DNA of 64,000 bases from Hymenopus coronatus. Lineage: Eukaryota > Arthropoda > Insecta > Mantodea > Hymenopodidae. This document shows positions 1-10,429 of the stretch, piece after piece. Position numbers and translations under genes: made by a program. The DNA lies in the NCBI GenBank assembly GCA_030762935.1, contig CM060895.1, positions 28,014,501 through 28,078,500 on the forward strand. The letters are read 5' to 3'. The stretch's first letter is position 1, and every line of letters starts with the position of its first letter. The notes beneath the pieces are model-generated. The model was not told the origin of the DNA and did no database searches. It saw nothing but the letters and a program-made list of their open reading frames with translations.

Positions 1-1881
1 TTTCAGCGTTTGGACCACTTTCATCTGTGATTGTTGGCTTACAGTTTCCAGAGTTGAGACTTTTCTCAGTAGTTTCTTTAGAAGTGACATGTGCAGAAGG
101 CTGTGAGGTTTCAACATTTAGGCCTACAGACTCCCGAATGTCAGCATTACTACTAATGTCACCAATTTCGTCAGTTATAATTTCCTGATCGATGATGATT
201 GGAGGCTGAATCTGCCCTTCAGAAATAAAATCTTCTTTAGAAAATTATCAGGGTTTAGTGGAAGAATTCCTGCTTTTCTGAACCCGGAAACTCCTTTCTC
301 CATTGTAGCTACTTTCATGTAAGCTACATTAAAATTTGACGCTATATCATAGACGGTTATCCTTTGGAACTGGTTAGCCTTTAAAAGCCTATCCCACTCT
401 GTGTTAAATGCCTTCTTAAGAGGTCCATAAAAAGCCAGATCCAGCGGTTGCAGCCTATGTGATGTGTGTGGTGGTATGGGAATGATATGTATGTGATTGG
501 CTCTACAGAACTCGTAACTGTCTAAGGTGATATGGCTGCCAAGATTGTCCATAATCAACAACATTGGGTCCTCCTCGGTAGGTTTAGTATTGTTCTTAAA
601 ATGTTTCAGCCAATCCTTCATTGGACCAAACTTTGTGGGAACACTTATAGACTGCACCAGCTGGTCCACCTCTTTCTAATAGAGGAGACATTCTCTTTCT
701 TGGATAAATGAAACTTGGTGGAAGTATGTTCCAGAAGAACTAAAAGCACACACTACAGTAATATTTCTCCCTCTTTCCCAACTTGTTACTGAGCCCACCT
801 GTTTTTGACCTTTTTCAGCTAGTATTTTGCCCGGCTTTTGCACGGTTGATATACCTGCTTCATCCATGTTAAACACTCTTGTAGCCAGAAAGGTGTGTTT
901 TTCATATACCTCTATCAAGTTGGAATAAAATAAATCTACTTCTGATTTACTGAGCCCAATAACTCTATTCACATTTGTTGCTGAGGGCTGCCTTAAGCTG
1001 ATGGTAGGATTTCTTTTCTTGAATCCTGCAATCCAATCCTCTAAGGTATTCCTTTTTCTTTATAAAAACCATGTTTTAATTGTAGCTGCTCTGCGAGATC
1101 ATAAGCAAGTCGACGTAGCTCAATCAAAGTGATGCCATAGAACATGCTGGCTAATTGTTTAACATGATTAGCCAATACAGCTTCTTGGTTGGTTGTGAAC
1201 ACAGATCTTCTCCCTAAGGCTGGTTTTTTAGCAGAATTGGATTTTACACGGTCATGAAGGATGATTCTTGGGATATTTAATTCAGCTGCTACACTTTTTA
1301 CAGATCTACCACTTTGCACTAACTCAATTGCTTTTTTAAGGGTTTCCTGGCTCCATTTACCCCTCTCCATTGTCCTCTTTCTCGATCTAACCATCTGAAA
1401 GGTGATAAAAGCCAACCTTTAGACTTTGGGAAACCGATTTGGAAATAAAAACGGGTTGGGGTAATACCGACACCCTGTCGATATTTCCCCGTAATGAAAT
1501 GTCGGTATTACCCCGGAAAGACAATATGGCGAAAACAAAAATCTGGCGGGTAAATAATACGTTAAGCTCTAACAATATATATACTAAAACGTTTGCAATT
1601 ATGTGTAGTTTGTGATGATTTATTATTTATACACATAAACAAAGTGGTTAAAAGCTTACCTCTCTTTATCTGTAATCCTAAATTTACTTCAAAGTTAGTA
1701 GAAATTAACTTTTTTACACCAGTGAAAACTGATGTGCTTCAAGAATAGCAATGCAGTGTGCACTAATTGTTGCGTTGTCCGCAACGTAGCAGCACTATCC
1801 AACTGTGACTAGAGTTGAAAACACGACTATAACAAAGGGTGTCGGTATCGTCCAGGGTGTCGATTTTCCCCCGGTCTCCCC
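1..1881 (-). mobile_element. pogo-type DNA transposon, copy 1 (3' part cut off by window start)
   Basis: This element is nearly identical to the complete copy at 40489-43363. Its right terminal inverted repeat ends in GTCTCCCC at 1881 and is followed by TA, the target duplication expected of the pogo/Tc1-mariner superfamily. The left end lies before the window. A subterminal block at about 1459-1516 repeats the terminal motif (GGGGTAATACCGACAC and its complement). The flanking sequence from 1884 is the right end of an ACTTTCTC repeat, so this copy inserted into an older repeat at a TA. Confidence 0.85.
175..1395 (-). pseudogene. pogo-type transposase, broken (copy 1)
   Basis: Three minus-strand reading frames together cover most of a DDE transposase. 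1041-1395 encodes the N-terminal helix-turn-helix DNA-binding region (starts MVRSRKRTMERGKWSQ; psq/CENP-B-like). 676-972 carries the first catalytic aspartate in [10 protein letters not shown]. 175-669 carries the second aspartate in [10 protein letters not shown] and the [12 protein letters not shown] motif typical of the DDE_1/CENP-B-type catalytic core. Frames are broken near 1050 (small indel compared with copy 2) and near 670 (rearranged bases before the GGP motif). The C-terminal tail lies outside the window. The copy cannot make a full protein. Confidence 0.85.
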
Positions 1882-1883
1882 TA

Positions 1884-2043
1884 CTCCCCTATTTTACTTC
1901 TACTTACAAAGAAGCAAGTAATAACACTATTTCTGCTAATGTTTCTCAATTAGCATGAAGTAAATAAAAGAATATGCTATTTAACAATAATTTGTTGCAG
2001 AGATGTAAAGAAAGTCATGCGAATAGAACACATCAGATTTTTT
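1884..2043 (+). repeat. ACTTTCTC repeat, right-end fragment
   Basis: This matches the right end of the intronic repeat family, including GTTGCAGAGATGTA and the end motif CACATCAGATTTTT. The pogo element ending at 1881 interrupts it. The left part is presumably beyond the window start. Confidence 0.75.
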
Positions 2044-2278
2044 AAAATATGAATAACTTGAATATTTCCTTAGCAATATTTCCCCATTATGGTATTCAGT
2101 ATTTATAATATTATAATATAAAAAACACAAAACCAGGCTTGTTGGCCGTGGTCCCCTGGGCTTCTCCCCTTGTTTCCCAGATGTTTCACCACTTTTTTTT
2201 TTCGAGTGAAGGGGAAAAGTCCACCTTAAGGACTGACTCGGGTAAGTCCGGAGTGTCGGAGTCTCCCATGTTCTCATT

Positions 2279-2904
2279 ATGAAGTCTTCCTTATCACCAG
2301 AGACGAAACGGAGCATTAAAAGAACGGAAGCACTAGCGCCCAGATCATATGGCTTGCCTAAGATACACAAGCCTGGTGTTCCACTTCGCCCCATTGTGAA
2401 TGCTATTGTGTCACCTACTCAAACTCTGTCTACATACTTAGCCGGCCTGTTAAAACCACACGTTGGAAATTCAGATACACACATTAAGGACTCATCTCAC
2501 TTTATACATAAACTGGAAACTTTGTTATTAAAACCCGGGGATCAACTTGTAAGTTTTGACGTGGTCTCCTTATTTACCTGGTACCAGTTAAAGAAACAAT
2601 GGAACAGCTGAAAAATATTTTTCCGTATGATATCTTGGCACTACTCTATCAAGTTTTAACGACCGCATACTTTCAGTGGCAGGGTGAATTTTATGAACAG
2701 CTGGACGGAGTGGCCATGGGTGGTCCACTGAGCCCTGTAATAGCCAATTTCTATATGGAAGTTTTCGAAGTCAAAGCTCTTGCTTCTGCTCCCCAGAAAC
2801 CAGAGTGCTGGTACCAATATGTAGACGATACCTACATCGTATGGAGCTTAGGTGATTCAGCCCTAGATGGTTTCCTTTGCTACAGTAACAGCATAAATTC
2901 ATGA
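2279..2904 (+). pseudogene. Penelope-type reverse transcriptase, 5'-truncated and frameshifted
   Basis: The frame from 2279 shows YGLPKIHKPGVPLRPIV, a Penelope-clade RT signature, and motif A as LVSFDVVSLFT. A frameshift near 2585 moves the reading to the frame at 2599-2904. That frame has motif B (GVAMGGPLSPVIANF) and motif C with the catalytic YVDD (WYQYVDDTYIVW). The N-terminal region before the PKIHK motif is only partly present. The frame breaks again near 2905 before FLDVLV. The gene is inactive. Confidence 0.85.
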
Positions 2905-3017
2905 ATGCAGGTCACAATAGAGAAAGAAAATTGTGACAGTCTTCCTTTCTTGGACGTTCTCGTCACCAAAAAAAAGTGATGGCACTTTGGGACATAAGGC
3001 CTACCGCAAATCTTATA

Positions 3018-3019
3018 TA

Positions 3020-3108
<89 letters not shown>

Positions 3109-3152
3109 TCTCACACTCTCTCACACTCTCTCACACACTCTCCATAAAAGTT
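3018..3152. repeat. (ACGC)n followed by (AC)n microsatellite
   Basis: About 15 ACGC units run into AC dinucleotides and then ACTCTC units. The tract sits inside the PLE1 coding region. Translation before it ends at a GHKAYRK-like motif, and translation after it resumes with SSNHHPRQKRAMIKTLV, so the tract replaces or expands codons of the usual THTD segment. Confidence 0.95.
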
Positions 3153-3159
3153 CTAATCA

Positions 3160-3958
3160 TCATCCAAGACAAAAGAGAGCCATGATAAAAACATTAGTGG
3201 ACTGAGCAACCAGAGTATATGAACCACAACATCTTCACCAGGAACTACTGCTCTTAGAACAGGCCCTTCATAGAACAGACCCTTCATGCTAATGGGTACT
3301 TGAAAAACGAATTAAGAAGAGCCTTACATCCAAGAATACAACCTAAAACACAAACAGCAACAAAATCCCCCCAAAAAAAGGAATGGTTTATCTCCCCTTC
3401 CTTAAACACATCACAGACCGAATTTCCAAGGTGCTCAAGACCCACAATATAGACACAATTTTCATACCGACCAAACAAATACGCAGTTTCCTTCGCTCAG
3501 CCAAAGATCCCAGAGAACCATTTGCATCGGCAGGCGTGTATCAAATCCCCTGCTCATACGGCGCAGTATATGTGGGTACCACCCAACGGAGCATCAACAC
3601 CAGACTTACAGAACATCGTAGACATTGCAATCTGGGTCAATTGGAAAAATTGGTGGTAGCACTGCATGCTCAAGAAGCAGAAGGGGAGCATGTAATCCAT
3701 TATGATGAAACTGACATCCTCTCCTCCACTACTCATTACTATATATGTTTGCACTGTGAAGCGATCGACATCTATAAACATACCAACAATTTCAGTGGAA
3801 AAGAAGAAACATTCAGATTAAATAAAACTTGGCACCCAGCCTTACAGAACAGATCAAAGAGGAAAACACGTGCACCAATCAGACACAACTTGGATAAAGG
3901 GGACCGCAATCTGGACCAATCAAGTCAAGTGAGGGCGGTACCTCCCCACAGTATATAA
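3160..3958 (+). pseudogene. Penelope C-terminal region with GIY-YIG endonuclease
   Basis: The frame at 3383-3958 (191 codons) contains the GIY-YIG nuclease: GVYQIPCSYGAVYVGTTQRS, with the conserved arginine and the EHRRHC segment that follow. The linker upstream (3160-3380) is in other frames. In Penelope-like elements this domain nicks target DNA to start reverse transcription. Its frame is intact here but is separated by frameshifts from the RT. Confidence 0.8.
3949..3958 (+). promoter_or_regulatory. TATA-like box in the PLE1 3' region
   Basis: TATATAAG follows the GC-richer CTCCCCACAG and overlaps the end of the GIY-YIG frame. Penelope terminal regions are known to hold internal promoters; whether this one works is inference from sequence likeness only. 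Confidence 0.3.
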
Positions 3959-4429
3959 GCTGGCCGTTCCAGACAAAAAACAATGTGCCAATTACTATTG
4001 AGAGGCCACGGAGATGTATACGCCATTGAAGATGCTTGCCACTGACGCAGGCGAAATGCCTGGGAAACAAGGGGAGAAGTCCAGTGGACCATGGCCAACC
4101 ATCCTGGTTTTGTTTTCTATAAATGATTCTAACCCGGCCGTGAAAGCCTTAGAATTTTATTAATATTATAATATTCTCATTAATAAGACAAATCCTAGTA
4201 CACGTGCTTCAATATTTTATTAAGCATAGTATTCTTAGCTTAATTATATATATATAAACTGCACTGGCTTTTTTTGTCACCTACATTAAATATGGTTACC
4301 AATTCAGATCTTTATCTGCCTTGTCTAGCCATAAATTTTATTACAAATTAAAAAGTGAAAAACACAAACACTAGGAGAGAGATTTTAATTTGCTTTTAGT
4401 ATGTTGTAGTAACAGGCATTGATTATACA

Positions 4430-4935
4430 TAGCACCAATCACTTTTCGAAATGACCACTATTTGCACTGATACAGGCTCTATTGCTTTGTGGCCACTTAT
4501 CTATGGCAGAACGGACATCCAGGGGGAAATCTGCACTGCTGACCACAAGGAACACTTTAAACTTCCAATGGTGAGTTCTCTCCTGCGTAACGCTGCAGGA
4601 AACGACATTTAAGCACTCTTAGCTTCCTTAGGCGTGTGTCAAGATAATGTTCTTTATCTCAGAGATAGGTCTTTAGTCCAAGGTCCACTGACAGTTTGGA
4701 GATTGACATTTTTGAAATGTTCATTTCAGATTTCTCTGAACACAAGCCGTCACTGCTTTTTTGCTTCTACTACATGGGTTACTCTTTCTTGGATGATCCT
4801 TCATAGTCCTGGTTGCAATGAAGTGCTTAATGGTCCAGTATACAATCATAGACTGATTTTTCAACTTCTGTAACATCTTGAAAATGTCACAGATTTTCCA
4901 ACTTTATGTAACACTATGACAGCAACACAATTTTC
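4430..4935 (-). pseudogene. Tc1/mariner (IS630-type) transposase remnant with internal deletion
   Basis: On the minus strand from about 4920 the pieces read as a helix-turn-helix N-terminal region (KNQSMIVYWTIKHF, RTMKDHPR), a second helix-turn-helix region (ISKMSISKLSVDLGLKTY), then, after a gap, the C-terminal end (SADFPLDVRSAIDKWPQSN, ISANSGHF). The catalytic DDE middle is absent. Frames shift several times. The assignment rests on recognising these segments as parts of one common invertebrate transposase family. Confidence 0.55.
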
Positions 4936-5254
4936 ATAATCACATTTGCATGTTGAAACAGGGAACTAAATGCTTCCTCTGTCAAGCTAACCGTGGTTCA
5001 AGGCTAACATGTGCATACTGACAGTTGTTTACGTGCTAAACTGTTTGTACAAAAGTTTGTAACAGTATTTATGGCTAAACTAGGTATATTAACACAAGAA
5101 AATTTGAGACTTGTAATCTTAAATTCATTCATGCAGTCTATTTCTATTTAATACTAGATTCAAATTAAAAAAGTATTCTTTTATTATCTTTATGATACTG
5201 TTTACCTATTTCCTGCACCTCTACAATTTCCTTATTAGAAATTTAATTTAATTG

Positions 5255-5550
5255 AGTTTTATTTATGGATGCTCTATAACTGGTGCAGTTCATTTTATAT
5301 TGGGCATGAAAGACCACCTAATTTTGCTCAGGAGCCTCTTTATCAGACTTGAGGTTCTTTTACGTGCTGTAAATCCAGAACATGGGATCACGGCTTTACA
5401 TCCATTCTGAAGGAAGCCATGCTAAGAATTTTTACACCCGAAAAAATCAGTCGCCCTCTGCCAAGTTTGAACATGTGACCTGCAACCTTGGAAACCAGAG
5501 GTTAACATGTTGGTCCTATACCATGGAGGACGACTTATTAGATTTAGAAG
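5255..5550 (-). mobile_element. tRNA-derived SINE, family S4
   Basis: On the minus strand the 5' head has a tRNA-like B box (GGTTGCAGGTCACATGTTC region) and then the body TTTTTCGGGTGTAAAAATTC, ending near 5255 in a stretch like TAGAGCATCCATAAATAAAA. The same body is found at 9598-9865 and at 58650-59205. The open frame on the plus strand here is only a shadow of the SINE. It ends about 75 bp before FASN exon 1 of this window. Confidence 0.7.
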
Positions 5551-5622
5551 GTAACTGCCTATAACTTACCTTTTTCAATGAATATGAATTTCATATAATT
5601 ATTTTTTCTTTCCTCCATGCAG

Positions 5623-5919
5623 GCTGATATAGCAGTATTATCAAACACTGAACATCCTGCAGTACAGAAATTAAATCCTTCTGGCTACAGTATAGATGAC
5701 CAAAAGTTAGCTGGTGAATCAAACAGTATGCTGGTGATGGCTTCCAACATACTACATCGTCCAGAAGTACTTCAGACAGCATTGAAAATCTTATGTAGTG
5801 ATGCCTGTATTTTAGCAAGGGAAAAGAAAGATGTTGAGGCTAATCTAGCAAAGGAGTCTAGCTTGGCTATCATTTTTGAGAAAACACTAGGAAAGGAGAA
5901 ATTCATTCTGCTAAAAAAG
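5623..5919 (+). CDS. FASN: Fatty acid synthase, internal exon (methyltransferase-like region)
   Basis: This 99-codon, phase 0-0 exon starts after TCCATGCAG and ends before GTTTGT. It includes SMLVMASNILHRPEVLQTAL and ILAREKK, then IIFEKTLGKEKFILLKK. This pattern is recognised from animal FAS in the catalytically dead methyltransferase-like segment between dehydratase and enoyl reductase. FAS is a cytosolic multidomain enzyme that builds palmitate from acetyl-CoA and malonyl-CoA with NADPH. The exon before it is not in the window, so the upstream intron exceeds 5.6 kb. No in-frame stop or frameshift is seen. The stop at 5950 belongs to intron read-through, not the gene. Confidence 0.88.
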
Positions 5920-6680
5920 GTTTGTCCTAATGAACTTGTAAACTATTTTTGAGAGCATTGATATATTAATAATTTAAGCAGTTCTCATTGAGTTTGTAAT
6001 TTGCATAATAAATCATATCTAGGCATATAAAGGAAGGTCAAAATTCATTAATCCATAAGCTTTTGTGACAATGTTTTCCCAAAAATTGTTTAAATAGAAG
6101 TAATAACAAATTCTGATCCAATACGTTCAAATAACTTTCTCTACCAACAGCAGATTTTCACATATATTCAATTTATTATACTATTCTCACAAAAAGTGGT
6201 TCTTCGACCCATTTAATATTTCTTAGGCTATATTTTTACTTAGCAATTATTTCAAATTAACCAAAAAGTGTTTAGTTATGAAATGAAATGTTTAATCATG
6301 GAAACAAGCTCTTGTGATGGACAGCTAAGAGAGGCGGGGGAAAAAAAGCTAACAAGAATGACAACAGTTCAAGCATGCCTTTAAATTATTCTTATTATGG
6401 AATATTTCAAAATGAATATTTTGAAAATGGCCAACACCACAAAAAACTGATTTATTACAAGATTTATATTTTAATGAAGTATAGAGTTTTTCTAAAATAA
6501 GTTCTATCTATCTTTAACGGCTTTCTTGTTATACAAAATACAATCAAATAAGTGTGACTTCGAAGCTAATCAGATAAAATTAAAGATCTACATAGTGTTT
6601 CTCTTTTCAATAGTTCCAGTGGACCTTAAATAGTATATTTCCAGTGAAATCTTGATATGGAACTCTTAGGTGGCATATAA
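5920..6680. other. Intron sequence, nothing recognised
   Basis: AT-rich sequence at the start of the intron between the first and second FASN exons of the window. No coding signature, tRNA-like box or terminal repeat was recognised. Confidence 0.5.
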
Positions 6681-6690
6681 TACTTCTTAG

Positions 6691-6929
6691 GCCCACCTGG
6701 GTAGTGTGGTGGTAGCATGTCTGCCTCACATTCAAAAGGTCGTGATTTCGAATCTCACTTAAGGTGAGTTTACATGGATAAGGCTTTTTTTGGGGTTTAC
6801 TCTTATCCTGAGAAGATGGATGCTGAGTAACTTTGAAGATTCATGGACCCTGAGATCATTTCAGCATCATTTCACCAATTTCATCCGATATGACCAACCA
6901 GGTTAAAGGGCATTAAACTAAAAAAAAAG
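6691..6929 (+). mobile_element. tRNA-derived SINE, family S1
   Basis: The head has an A box-like GTGTGGTGGTAGCATG and a B box-like GTCGTGATTTCGAATCTC. The body includes TTATCCTGAGAAGATGGATG and CCGATATGACCAACCAGGTT, ending in an A-rich tail. It is flanked by a probable target duplication, TACTTCTTAG at 6681-6690 and TACTCCTTAG at 6930-6939. Other S1 copies are at 19878, 28265 and 49440. Confidence 0.85.
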
Positions 6930-6939
6930 TACTCCTTAG

Positions 6940-7620
6940 CTACTGTTGTTAGATGGTAGACAATAATAATGCCTAAGTCCTGTATTTGTCAAATATATTG
7001 TGCTTCATCACACAATAGAAACTATGTATAAAAATTGGATGTGTAACTTAAATTACAAATACATATACTGATTTCACATGCTTCTGTTACCATATTTTAC
7101 AAATGCAATGAAAGATGTTTTACTTAAATGTCTAAGAGCCACTTTAAGCCACTAAGAACAGATGCAATAATATTGTTCATCTAATTTTACCAAAGGCATG
7201 CTTTATACTTCAATATATATGAGAAGGCTCTAGTGGGCATACAGAATTATTGAAAGCATATTTCTGCATTTACAGTTCATTTCATTTTCTTTTTCTCTGT
7301 TTTGGTGAACAAAATGGTGAAAATCATAATACACATACACAATACTTGAAATAATTTTACTTTTTTTTTTCTTCCTTTTTGTTTCTTTGTGTTTTTTGTC
7401 AAGTGATGGACAGAATGAACAAAATTATATTACATTACAATATTTGTAGAACAATATAAAACTGATAAAATGAAGGATGAAACAGATATATATGTTAGCA
7501 TTTTTTTTTTTTAAATAGTCTTCTTTTACTGAAAACTATTGCTGTTATGAATGTGAAAATTCTGCTTGCAAAGAAAAATAAACATACATAAAGCTTTTGT
7601 CACTGTCAGAAATAAATATA
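6940..7620. other. Intron sequence, nothing recognised
   Basis: AT-rich with short T runs (7361-7378, 7501-7512). No gene or transposon signature seen. Confidence 0.45.
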
Positions 7621-7621
7621 A

Positions 7622-7825
7622 CAGGTGGCCCAACAGTGCTGTATTTCACATTAATAGATAACCCTTCAGGCTTTTAAAGAATTGCATAGCTCAGTGGGGC
7701 AAATTCAGGTAAACATTGCTCAGTGGCAGATATAGTGCAAGTGATCAGGGTTCTACTCCTGTTGCATATCAGCAAAAACGGAGAGACATTCCTTCTCATT
7801 GAGAGGAGTTCCCAGGTTTGTATCA
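7622..7825 (+). repeat. Repeat S5, plus-oriented arm (tRNA-like SINE)
   Basis: Starts CAGGTGGCCCAACAGTGC and carries TGCTCAGTGGCAGATA (A box-like) and CAGGGTTCTACTCCTG (B box-like). It ends near GAGTTCCCAGGTTTGTAT. The same sequence lies in the opposite direction at 10430-10640, making a long imperfect inverted repeat about 2.6 kb apart. Confidence 0.6.
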
Positions 7826-7844
7826 TCATCAGTATCATTATCGT

Positions 7845-7906
7845 TATAAATATTATTATTATTATTATTGTTATTAATATTATTTTATTATTATTATAAT
7901 AATACA
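7845..7906. repeat. (ATT)n microsatellite
   Basis: Interrupted ATT/TTA trinucleotides directly after the S5 arm, followed by TACAGTGAAACATTACCTGC, which recurs after the GAT tract at about 10190. Confidence 0.9.
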
Positions 7907-8167
7907 GTGAAACATTACCTGCTATGGCATTGCATGTTTTGCATTACAAGGCTTTTATATTTTGATTTACTCTTTTTTGTTATTATATAATAAAAAATGC
8001 AAATACCAAAGCACATAGTGTTTCCACATAAGCTAAAAACCTCAAAACACTTAAAAATTAAAAATATATAAACGCATATAGTATAATGAAATCTTCATGA
8101 TTCAGTATATTTGTTAAAATGCTTTCATGTTTGTTTTACTCTGCTTATGTAAATAGTGAAATAGTGT

Positions 8168-8169
<2 letters not shown>

Positions 8170-8216
<47 letters not shown>

Positions 8217-8265
8217 TGATAATAATAATAATTGTCACTGCATCAATACTATTATTATTATTATT
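8170..8265. repeat. (TAA)n microsatellite flanking mariner
   Basis: About 15 TAA units, an ATGATG interruption and a short TAT run that leads into the left mariner terminus at 8267. Confidence 0.92.
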
Positions 8266-8266
8266 A

Positions 8267-9593
8267 CAAGGTACATCCAGAAAGTAAGTTCTGTTTCAAT
8301 TTATCTTAACTGCAGCGCTGTGATTGCAGTTCCGCACATGCACGGTAGACGCTCTGTATCAAGGAGAAGAAACGTGCACCATTTTGAGATTACTGTCAGT
8401 CATATATGCTTTGTTATGCTTGTTTACAATGTCAGTGTTAATTGAAAATCCTGCCGCTTGTGAAATCACATCTGTGATTCGTTTTCTGAATGCTAGGAAA
8501 GTGAAACCAATTGAAATTTATCGTCAAATTTGCTAAGTTTACGGACAAAATGCGATGAGTGATTCAATGGTGAGAAGATGGGTCCGACATTTCAATGAAG
8601 GACGTAGTGAAGTGCACGATGAAGAATGAAGTGGGCGTCCATCTTTGGTTACAGAAGAACTGGTTCACGCGATTGATGACAAGATCCAGGAAAACCGCAA
8701 GTTTACAATTAGTGCTCTCGCTATGGAATTTCCCCAAAGCTCACAATCACTAATTCATGAAATTGTTACCGAAAAACTGAAATTTCGTAAACTTTGCTCA
8801 CGTTGGGTACCAAAGATTCTTACTGAGCAACACAAAACAAAACAGATGGGTAGTGCACTTCAGTTTTTAACCCGTTATGATGAAGATGGTGAAGAATTTC
8901 TGACACAGATAGTCAGAGGAGATGAGACTTGGGTTTCTTACGACACCCCTGAAAGTAAGCGACAATCAATGGAATGGAGGCACACTTGATCCCCAGCAAA
9001 GGTTAAGCCGAAACAAATCTTGACACTTCGAAAAATGATGTTCACAGTGTTCTGGGACTGGAAAGGCATATTACTCATTGGTTTCTTACCACATGGAAAA
9101 ACAATCAAAGCAGATATTTATTGCGAGACACTTAAGAAATTGTGCCGCGCAATACAGAATAAGCGCTGAGGATTGCTGTCAAAAGGTGTTGTTTTTCTTC
9201 ATGACAACACACGACCACACACTGCAAATGTGATGAAAAACCTCCCACAGGAATTTGGCTGGGACGTGTTTGACCATCCTCCGTACAGCCCTGACCTCGC
9301 TCCTAGCGACTTCCATCTGCTCTTACATCTCAAGTCTTTCCTTGGTGGTCAACACTTCAACAATGACGAAGAACTGAAAGAAAATGTTTCCAACATTTTG
9401 AAGACACAGGCGGCAAACTTCTATGAAGAAGTTATACAATAACTTGTGCCATGCTATGACAAATGTCTGCAAAATTTCGGCAGTTATGTAGTAGTTTAAG
9501 AGTTGTAGAATTTTGTGCAATAAATAATTATTCTGTATCTGTACACAATTTAATTTTATTACCAAATGGAACTTACTTTCTGGATTAACCTCG
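8267..9593 (+). mobile_element. mariner DNA transposon, about 1.33 kb
   Basis: The ends are imperfect inverted repeats: CAAGGTACATCCAGAAAGTA at 8267 and, in reverse complement, CGAGGTTAATCCAGAAAGTA at 9593. The left end is preceded by TA; the right flank is TTTTA, so the TA duplication is not clean. It encodes one transposase frame (8429-9442). Length, terminal repeats and D,D34D-type motifs all agree with mariner. Confidence 0.93.
8429..9442 (+). pseudogene. mariner transposase, one reading frame with four nonsense codons
   Basis: From ATG at 8429 to TAA at 9440-9442 the frame never shifts (337 codons, normal mariner length). It is broken by stops at 8534 (TAA), 8627, 8987 and 9167 (all TGA). 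Motifs in order: MVRRWVRHFNEGR helix-turn-helix, WVPKILTEQHK, GDETWVSYDTPES (first catalytic D), HDNTRPHTA (second D) and YSPDLAPSDFHLL (third D, the 34D spacing of mariners). At least two TGA codons stand where family members usually have arginine, consistent with CGA to TGA decay. It looks like a recently dead copy. Confidence 0.93.
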
Positions 9594-9597
9594 TTTT

Positions 9598-9868
9598 ACA
9601 GTAAAATGCTACATGCTGTTGCATACCCAATGTCGCAGGTTCACACCTGGCGGAGGACGATGGATTTTTTTGGGTGTAAAAATCCTTAACATAGCTTTCT
9701 TCGGAAGAGAAGTAAATCCGTTGGTTCCATGTCATAGATTTACGGCACATAAAAGAACCTCAAGTCTGATAGAGAGGCCTCTGAGAAAAATTAAGTGGTA
9801 TTTCATGCCCAGTATAGAATGGTATGCTGAGAACCACAACAGTTAAAGAGTGTCCATAAATAAAATGC
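9598..9868 (+). mobile_element. tRNA-derived SINE, family S4
   Basis: Begins with TAAAATGCTACATGCTG, has a B box-like GTCGCAGGTTCACACC, then GATTTTTTTGGGTGTAAAAATC, and ends around GAGTGTCCATAAATAAAATG. It begins a few bases after the mariner right end. It is the plus-strand counterpart of the copies at 5255 and 58650. Confidence 0.7.
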
Positions 9869-10047
9869 CATTTTTACATGCCGTTGTGATTGCATTTTTT
9901 GTTACGACACTCTTGTGTTCTGATTTGCTCTGTAATAATTAAATAACAGTAATAGTAAATAATTATATTAGTACAGTGAAGTACTATGTGCGGATGTAGT
10001 TCCAAAGTTTTGGCTATGAGGCTCTCATATTTACTCTGGTTATGTGA

Positions 10048-10129
10048 CTAGTGTTTAATAATAATAATTATAATAATAATTAAAATAATAATAATTATAA
10101 TAATGATAATTATAATAATGATGATAATA

Positions 10130-10173
<44 letters not shown>

Positions 10174-10195
10174 AAAAATAAAAAAATACAGTGAA
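10048..10195. repeat. (AAT)n / (GAT)n microsatellite
   Basis: Interrupted AATAAT and AATTAT units grade into about 15 GAT units, followed by AAAAATACAGTGAAACACTACATGC. That tail is related to the sequence after the ATT tract at 7906. Confidence 0.9.
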
Positions 10196-10429
10196 ACACT
10201 ACATGCTCTCATGCTTATTTTTTGTTATGGTCTAGCCCCTAATGTTAAATAAGAATAGTATATACGCAATTACAAAACTAGCTATTGCCGGAAACTTATA
10301 GGTGAAATAAATATTTTATTAATTTGCAATCAAGTAGGTGATTTTTGTTCTCTCAAAAATAAAAGTTCAATATTGAAGTGGAAAACATGTTAACATATTC
10401 AATCTGTTTGCACTGTTCCTGTATGTCAG

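Larger units (their letters stand above)
2095..4165 (+). mobile_element. Penelope-like retroelement (PLE1)
   Basis: The element encodes a Penelope-type reverse transcriptase followed by a GIY-YIG endonuclease. About 65-75 bp of its 3' end (around 4056-4130) recurs as an inverted copy at its 5' side (about 2120-2185), including the stretch around GGGAAACAAGGGGAGAAG. Such inverted or partial terminal copies are common for Penelope elements. The 5' part of the RT is missing. A large ACGC/AC tract interrupts the linker between RT and endonuclease. Confidence 0.8.

Noticed and set aside
3018..3152. CRISPR-like regular array
   Set aside because: Simple tandem microsatellite without spacers in a eukaryotic genome.
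2880..3205. Frames rich in Cys-Val, His-Ala-Arg-Thr
   Set aside because: They are translations of the ACGC/AC microsatellite.
5382..5564. Open frame directly before the FASN exon, possible extra exon
   Set aside because: It is the reverse of the S4 SINE (shared with 9598 and 58650) and shows no FAS similarity.
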